A DNA stretch of 17,035 nucleotides from VRUE01 sp040904405 (GTDB lineage: Bacteria; Actinomycetota; Thermoleophilia; Solirubrobacterales; 70-9), in contig JBBDTK010000136.1 in the NCBI GenBank assembly GCA_040904405.1, positions 1 to 17,035 on the forward strand. The letters are read 5' to 3'. A program made the translations under genes and the position numbers. This document shows, piece after piece, positions 12,846 to 17,035 of the stretch (within the stretch, counting starts at the first letter, position 1; every line of letters begins with the position of its first letter). The notes under the pieces are model-generated. The model was not told where the DNA came from. It did no database searches and saw nothing but the letters and a program-made list of their open reading frames with translations.

Positions 12846-13133
12846 CGGGGACCAGGGGGGGTCGAAGATCATCTTCGGGTGGACGGCGCTTACGCCGGGC
12901 AGGTCGCCGACGAACTCCTTCATCTGCTCGGAGACCTGGGGGCCGATCGGGCAGGCCGGCGTGGTCAGGGTGAAGGTGACGTAGACCTCCTCGCCCTCGA
13001 TGTCGACGTTGTAGACGAGGCCGAGGGAGACGAAGTCGAGCCCGAGCTCGGGGTCGATGACCTCCTCCAGCGCCTCGTACACGTCGTCCTCGCTGAGGAC
13101 CTCGGCCTGGGTGTCCGTCTGCTCGTCTGCCAT
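12804..13133 (-). CDS. MIP18/PaaD-like (DUF59) iron-sulfur assembly protein
   Basis: The product has 109 residues. The DUF59 landmarks are present: DVYEALEEVIDPELGLDFVS (17-36) with DPE at 27-29, LGLVYNVDI (37-45), VTFTLTTPACPIG (52-64) with the conserved cysteine C61, and HPKMIFDPPWSPEKM (85-99). Such proteins (SufT, PaaD, MIP18 relatives) help mature Fe-S proteins in the cytoplasm. No suf or paa genes are in the window, so neither specific name is justified. The N-terminal 12 residues are acidic and probably disordered. TACCAT lies 6 bases before the ATG, giving a leaderless start. The final codons recur in degenerate form at two downstream places, marking this gene's end as a possible integration site. 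Confidence 0.92.
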   Translation of the reverse strand: MADEQTDTQAEVLSEDDVYEALEEVIDPELGLDFVSLGLVYNVDIEGEEVYVTFTLTTPACPIGPQVSEQMKEFVGDLPGVSAVHPKMIFDPPWSPEKMTEDAKFALGF

Positions 13134-13139
13134 GCGCTC

Positions 13140-13145
13140 ATGGTA
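13140..13145 (-). promoter_or_regulatory. Leaderless-type -10 of the PaaD/MIP18 gene
   Basis: TACCAT on the minus strand is separated by 6 bases from ATG 13133. There is no Shine-Dalgarno sequence between them. Confidence 0.5.
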
Positions 13146-13168
13146 GCCGGGCGAGCGCCCCTGCATCT

Positions 13169-13189
13169 GACCTGGGGGAGCCCAGGGTC
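13169..13189. other. Small hairpin in a divergent intergenic region
   Basis: GACCTGGG (13169-13176) pairs with CCCAGGGTC (13181-13189) with one bulged base and a 4-base loop. It lies between the divergent PaaD/MIP18 gene and the unknown gene at 13254. It may be an operator or a chance GC-rich fold. Confidence 0.3.
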
Positions 13190-13253
13190 CGCGGCCTGCT
13201 GAGACTTCGTGTCCCGCTCCGCGCCTGTGCCCCGGTTTGGGAAGATGCCGCCG

Positions 13254-13643
13254 ATGAGCGAGCAGGGGCAGATCGTGCGGCGGTCGATCGGGATCGTCTT
13301 CTCCGACGGGGGGCTGCTGGCGCTGAGCGCGGTGCGGCCGGAGCGCTCGGGCGGCCACGGCGACGAGGTCGTCTCCGCGGTGCTCTGCGGTCCCGACGGC
13401 GCCCCGGAGGAGGTCGCCGAGACCCTGCTCTCGACCGAGTACGGCGAGGACGGCGTGCAGCGGCGGGTGACGCTGGAGCTCTGGACCGATGCCGAGGACG
13501 GGCACCCGCTGCGCGGCGCCGGCACCCTGATCAGCGCCGCCAGGGTGCAGCGCGACGGGCTCGACGCCGACCTCGCCTTCTTCCGCTGGGCGCTCGAGGG
13601 TCGCGAGGGGCTCGGCCACTACGAGGTCGTGCGCGATGGCTGA
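13254..13643 (+). CDS. Conserved-looking hypothetical protein upstream of HAD gene
   Basis: I do not recognise this 129-residue protein. It alternates beta-like stretches (IGIVFSDGGLLALSAV; DEVVSAVLCG; RVTLELWTDAEDG) with a helix (APEEVAETLLSTEY), and ends in DLAFFRWALEGREGLGHYEV. It is acidic and soluble, with no membrane segment or signal peptide. ATG 13254 is chosen because GGGAAG (13240-13245) lies about 8 bases upstream; ATG 13245 is possible, and the GTG at 13209 is less so. Its stop overlaps the HAD hydrolase start by 8 bases, so the two are co-translated and probably work together. The GC-rich third positions fit a real gene. Confidence 0.65.
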   Translation: MSEQGQIVRRSIGIVFSDGGLLALSAVRPERSGGHGDEVVSAVLCGPDGAPEEVAETLLSTEYGEDGVQRRVTLELWTDAEDGHPLRGAGTLISAARVQRDGLDADLAFFRWALEGREGLGHYEVVRDG

Positions 13644-14316
13644 GCGCGGCCGGATCGAGGCGGTCGTCTCCGATTTCGGCGGGGTGCTGACGACGCCGCT
13701 GATCCAATCCTTCATGGCCTTCCAGGACCGGACCGGGATCACCACCGAAGTCCTCGGCAAGGCGATGCAGGCGGCGACCGAGGCCAACGGCGACAACCCG
13801 CTGTTCGAGATGGAGCGCGGCGAGATCACCGAGGTCGCCTTTCTCGAGCGGCTCACCGACAGCCTCGAGCCGCTGCTCGGCCACCGGCCGGAGATGCACC
13901 GCTTCAAAGAGATCTACTTCGAGGCGCTCGACCCGAACGCGGAGATGATCGAGCTGATGCGCGAGCTGAAGGCAGCCGGTCACCGGATGGCGATGCTGAC
14001 CAACAACGTGCGCGAGTGGGAGCCGCTGTGGCGCCCGATGCTGCCGGTCGACGAGATCTTCGAGACCGTCGTCGACTCCGGTTTCGTCGGCTGCCGCAAG
14101 CCGGAATCGAAGATCTACGCGATCACGCTAGACCGCCTCGGCCTGCCCGCCGAGTCCTGCCTCTTCGTCGACGACGTCCTGGTCAACTGCGAAGGCGCCG
14201 AGAAGGCCGGCATGACCGCAGTCCACTTTCAAAACAACGAGCAGGCGATCGCAGAAATCCGGGCAGAGATAGGACCCGAAAACCAAGCAGGTCGGGGGAC
14301 GCAGGGAGCGAGGTGA
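13636..14316 (+). CDS. HAD superfamily (subfamily IA) hydrolase
   Basis: The 226-residue product has the four HAD motifs: SDFGGVLTT (12-20) with nucleophile D13, MLTNN (120-124) with T122, CRKPESKIY (153-161) with K155, and FVDDVLVNCEGAEKAGM (177-193) with D179/D180. The helical cap lies about residues 20-95. The second aspartate of the usual DxD is replaced by glycine (DFG), as in the 'DxGGVL' branch that includes the N-terminal domain of soluble epoxide hydrolases. Some members of that branch are phosphatases and others lack strong activity. The substrate is unknown. It overlaps the upstream unknown gene by 8 bases. The last ~15 residues are a Gly/Gln/Arg-rich tail unlikely to be part of the fold. 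Confidence 0.88.
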   Translation: MAERGRIEAVVSDFGGVLTTPLIQSFMAFQDRTGITTEVLGKAMQAATEANGDNPLFEMERGEITEVAFLERLTDSLEPLLGHRPEMHRFKEIYFEALDPNAEMIELMRELKAAGHRMAMLTNNVREWEPLWRPMLPVDEIFETVVDSGFVGCRKPESKIYAITLDRLGLPAESCLFVDDVLVNCEGAEKAGMTAVHFQNNEQAIAEIRAEIGPENQAGRGTQGAR

Positions 14317-14356
14317 GGGGAGCGCACTGTTGGTGCGTGACCCGATCCGAGCGACT

Positions 14357-14391
14357 GAGGACCCCGAGATGCGCCGGTTTGCAGGGTCCTC
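14357..14391. terminator. Hairpin between convergent genes
   Basis: GAGGACCC (14357-14364) and GGGTCCTC (14384-14391) are perfect 8-base inverted arms around a 19-base loop. It lies between the HAD gene's stop (14316) and the end of the convergent gene (14395), so it can serve both. There is no following T-run. Confidence 0.5.
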
Positions 14392-14394
14392 GCC

Positions 14395-14850
14395 TTAGTT
14401 GTCCGAACCCGCTCTGTCCCAGACGTAGAGGTCCACGGCCTCTGCGGCCAGCTCCATCAGGCGGGGGGGCGAGAGCAGCTCGAGGACCAGCTCGAGCGCG
14501 TCGTCCTCGGTGACGCCGGCGTCGACCGCCTCCTCGCCGCGGAAGCCGGCGGCCAGCTTCAGCGCCTCGCGGCGGTTCTCGCCGAGCGAGCCGAAGGCGC
14601 CCATCAGGAAGTCGCGGTTGGGCACCGGCTGACCCGCCTCGAGCGAGCCGTGCCAGGCCGCCAGCATCGAGAGGTCGTGCTCGTCGAGCTCGGAGAGCGC
14701 CTTCGCGTAGTGGACCTCGAGCTCGTCGTCGGGGATCTCGTCGACCCAGGAGCGGACCGCCTCGCCGAGCAGCTGACGACGGGCCTCACGGCCGATCGAG
14801 TCGGCGATCGCGCGGATCGCGTCGGCGGGGTCTACGAAGCAGAGGGACAT
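14395..14850 (-). CDS. Hypothetical acidic helical protein
   Basis: I do not recognise this 151-residue protein. It is acidic and appears wholly alpha-helical: DPADAIRAIADSIGREARRQ (7-26), a WVDEIPDDELEVHYAKALSE region (35-54), DLSMLAAWHGSLEAG (59-73), REALKLAAGFRGEEAVDAGV (93-112) and DALELVLELLSPPRLMELAA (116-135). It has no membrane segment. The single cysteine is near the N-terminus (C4). TAGATT (complement of 14862-14867) lies 11 bases before the ATG, so the mRNA would have a leader of only a few bases. It stands alone, convergent with the HAD gene and divergent from the helicase/nuclease gene. Bases 14868-14983 hold nothing clear apart from a possible -10, TATGCT (14963-14968), for the next gene. 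Confidence 0.6.
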   Translation of the reverse strand: MSLCFVDPADAIRAIADSIGREARRQLLGEAVRSWVDEIPDDELEVHYAKALSELDEHDLSMLAAWHGSLEAGQPVPNRDFLMGAFGSLGENRREALKLAAGFRGEEAVDAGVTEDDALELVLELLSPPRLMELAAEAVDLYVWDRAGSDN

Positions 14851-14983
14851 ACGCTGCGACCAATCTAGTCAGGGCGGAAGACGGCAAAACGACGGCTGGA
14901 ATCGCCCCAATTGCGGCTTCCCGCCGGGAGCCGCGGGCGCGGGAGCACGCCGCGGCCGGACCTATGCTGGGTCGCCTGCCGCT

Positions 14984-17035
14984 ATGTCGCTGAACCTGAT
15001 CCACGGACCGCCCAACTCGGGCCGGCGCGGCCTGATCCGAGGCCGGTTCTCGGCTGCCCTCGACCGCGACCCGATCCTCGTCGTGCCGACCGTCGACGAC
15101 GTCTTCAGCTTCGAGCGCGAGCTGTGCGCCGGCGGCGCCGTGCTCGGCGGCGCGGTGATGACCTTCCGCGGCCTCTTCGCCGCGGTGGCGACCGCCGCCG
15201 GCTCGCCGCCCGCGGCCGAGCTGAGCGCCGCCCAGCGGCAGCGGACGATCGCACTCGCGGTCGAGGAACGGCGCCGCAGCCTCGGCCCGCTGCGCCGCTC
15301 GGCCGGCCGCCCCGGCTTCGCGCTCGCGCTCGAGCGGCTGATCGACGAGCAGCAGGGCGGCGCGGGCCGGGGCCCCCCCCCCCNNNNNNNNNNGGCCTCG
15401 ACCCCGCCGCGGTCGAGGCCGGCGCCGGCACGCTGGAGGGCTCCGCCTACCTCGGCGACCTGGCGACGCTGTTCGGCGCCTACGCCGGGCTGCGCGACCG
15501 GCTCGGCCGCTCCGACTCCCACGAGACGGCGCGCCGCGCCATCAGCCTGCTCGGCGAGGCCGGCTCCACCTGGGCACGCCCGGTCTTCCTCTACGGGCTC
15601 GACGACCTGACCGGCAACCAGTTCGAGCTGATCCGGGCGCTGGCGGCGGCGAGCGAGGTGACCGTCGCCCTCCCTTATGAGGAGGGCAACGCCGCCCTCG
15701 CCGCGAGGGCGAGGCTGCTGGAGCGGCTGCGCGCGATCGGCGTCGCCGAGGAGACCGCGACCGAGCCGGACCCCGAGAACACCGCGAACCCGCTGCTGTT
15801 CCACCTGGAGCGCGGCTTCGGCGCCGCCGACCCACAGCCGCGCCCCCCCGACGGCGGCCTCGCCTTCCTGCGCTCGGCCGGCGAGCGCGGCGAGGCGGAA
15901 GCGATCGGCGTCGAGGTGGCGCGGCTGCTCGCCGGGGGCGCCCCGGCGGAGGAGATCGCGATCGCCGTGCGGACGCCGGAGCGCCGCGGCCCGCTGCTCG
16001 CCTCGGTGCTCGAGTCCTACGGGGCGCCGACGGCGCTGGAGGCCGAGCTGCCGGTGGCGGCGACGGCGGTCGGCGGCGCGCTGGTGGCGCTGCTGAACGC
16101 GCTGCTCGGCGACGGCGGGGCCGGCGGCGTGATCCGCTTCCTGCGCGGTCCGTCCGGCGTCGCCCCCGGGCAGGTCGACTGGTTCGAGCGGACGCTGCGC
16201 AGGCGGCGGGTCGGCAGCGCCGCGGCGGCCCTGAAGCTCTGGGAGGACCGCTACGAACGGCTCCCTGACGGGATCGAGCGGCTGCGCGACGCCTCCCGGG
16301 CCGGAGCGGTCGAGCTGGCGCAGGCCGTGGCCGGCCTGGCGACGGCGATGGCCGCGCGGTCGGCGCGCGCGCAGAGCGGCGGGTCGTGGCTGCCAGGCGA
16401 GGAGCTGGAGCACCGCGCCGCGGCGGAGATCGCCGGCTCGCTCGCCGAGCTTTCGGACCCGGCGCAGCTGGCGCCGGCGCCGGAGCACCTCGCGGCGACG
16501 GTCGAGGCGATGCGCCTGCGGGTCTGGAGCGGCCCGATCGAGGGACGGGTGCGGATCGCCAGCCCCTACCGGCTGCGTGCCGAGCGCTTCGACCACGTCT
16601 TCGTCGCTTCGCTGCAGGACGGCGAGTTCCCGCGCCGCGAGCGCGGCGGCGACCCCTTCCTCTCCGATGCCCAGCGCGACTCGCTCGGCTTGGACCCGCG
16701 CCGCGACGTCGACGCCGAGGAGCGCTACCTCTTCCACGCCTGCCTGGCGCTGCCCCGCGAGCGGCTCTTCCTCTCCTACCGCGATTGCGACGAGAACGGC
16801 GCCGCCGAGGCGCGCTCGCCGCTGCTCGACTCGGTGCGCCGCCTGCTCGCGCCGCCGCCGGGCGAGGAGGGCCCGGACCCGGTCGAGGCGCGGCTGACCC
16901 GCGACCGCGACCTGACCCGCGTCGTCCACCGCGTCGCGGAGGCGCCGTCGGAGGACGAGCTGGCGCGGGCGCTGGCCGCCCACGGGCCGGCCGCCGACCT
17001 CGGCGCCCTGCTCGCCGCCGCCGGCGTCGGCGGCG
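14984..17035 (+). CDS. AddB-like helicase/PD-(D/E)XK nuclease family protein, partial, with assembly gap
   Basis: The gene starts at ATG 14984 and runs off the window end. Before the gap it encodes 133 residues beginning MSLNLIHGPPNSGRRGLIRG. After the gap an open frame from 15394 continues to 17035 (about 547 residues). The frames differ, but the ten Ns are a placeholder, so no frameshift is implied. Family signs are the UvrD-C-like VFVASLQDGEFPRR (about 16600-16640) followed by FLSDAQRD, and ERYLFHACLALPRERLFLSY (about 16720-16780), as in AddB/RexB-type subunits of double-strand-break-processing helicase-nucleases. The expected C-terminal nuclease and Fe-S cysteines would lie beyond the window. 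The N-terminal P-loop-like GPPNSGRR has Arg where Lys is expected, so ATP hydrolysis here is doubtful. An AddA partner may follow. Confidence 0.75.
15384..15393. other. Assembly gap (ten Ns)
   Basis: Ten Ns follow a run of eleven C bases (15373-15383). The true length is unknown, and the C-run beside it may be artefactual. The coding sequence around the gap should not be translated across it. Confidence 0.98.

Noticed and set aside
15383..15394. Frame change in the AddB-like gene as a frameshift mutation
   Set aside because: The change falls on a placeholder run of ten Ns of unknown true length, so it has no biological meaning.
14962..16983. Long minus-strand open frame opposite the AddB-like gene
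   Set aside because: It is rich in Arg/Gly/Ala/Gln without any motif and crosses the N gap. The plus strand has helicase motifs, so this is a GC-rich shadow frame.

Overview
This is a high-GC, densely packed bacterial window. Its gene set (a wax ester synthase/DGAT, an MEP-pathway IspH, actinobacterial small winged-helix regulators, an MIP18/PaaD Fe-S protein) suggests an actinobacterium. The style fits Thermoleophilia/Solirubrobacterales, but that rank is inferred, not proven. Several genes have TANNNT (an actinobacterial -10 element) only 6-8 bases before the start codon, so leaderless mRNAs look common. A run of ten Ns at 15384-15393 shows this is a draft scaffold.

Layout. 59-2629: a minus-strand operon (heme-oxygenase-fold di-iron protein, membrane-anchored cupredoxin-like protein, polytopic membrane protein) ending at a strong hairpin. 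2666-3526: a thioredoxin-fold protein lacking its CXXC. A palindrome fills the whole gap between it and the convergent ispH (3641-4609). 4610-6538: a 33-base divergent promoter region, then WS/DGAT and fxsA. 6551-8531: regulators, namely a 410-residue protein made of two tandem winged-helix units and a divergently transcribed pair of small winged-helix genes overlapping by ATGA. 8601-11364: a flavin amine oxidase and a DUF4143-type AAA ATPase whose promoter is interleaved with three 15-bp operator-like repeats. 11774-12742: a RelA/SpoT-domain gene and a small partner gene, each broken by one apparent single-base deletion. 12804-14316: a PaaD/MIP18 gene, then an unknown protein and a HAD hydrolase in an overlapping pair. 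14395-14850: an unknown protein. 14984-end: a partial AddB-like helicase/nuclease.

The most striking points are two. First, the last codons of the PaaD/MIP18 gene recur twice, in degenerate form and the same orientation, at 11590-11632 and 8572-8598. Both lie downstream of the gene, as expected if integrative elements had entered its 3' end in succession. The segments so bounded hold the RelA/SpoT pair and the amine oxidase/ATPase pair. No integrase is visible. Second, the ATPase promoter has three partly palindromic sites at an exact 22-bp period, with the putative -35 and -10 hexamers in the spacers, which implies tight (possibly self-) repression. Functions are inferred from sequence reading alone; no database search was possible.
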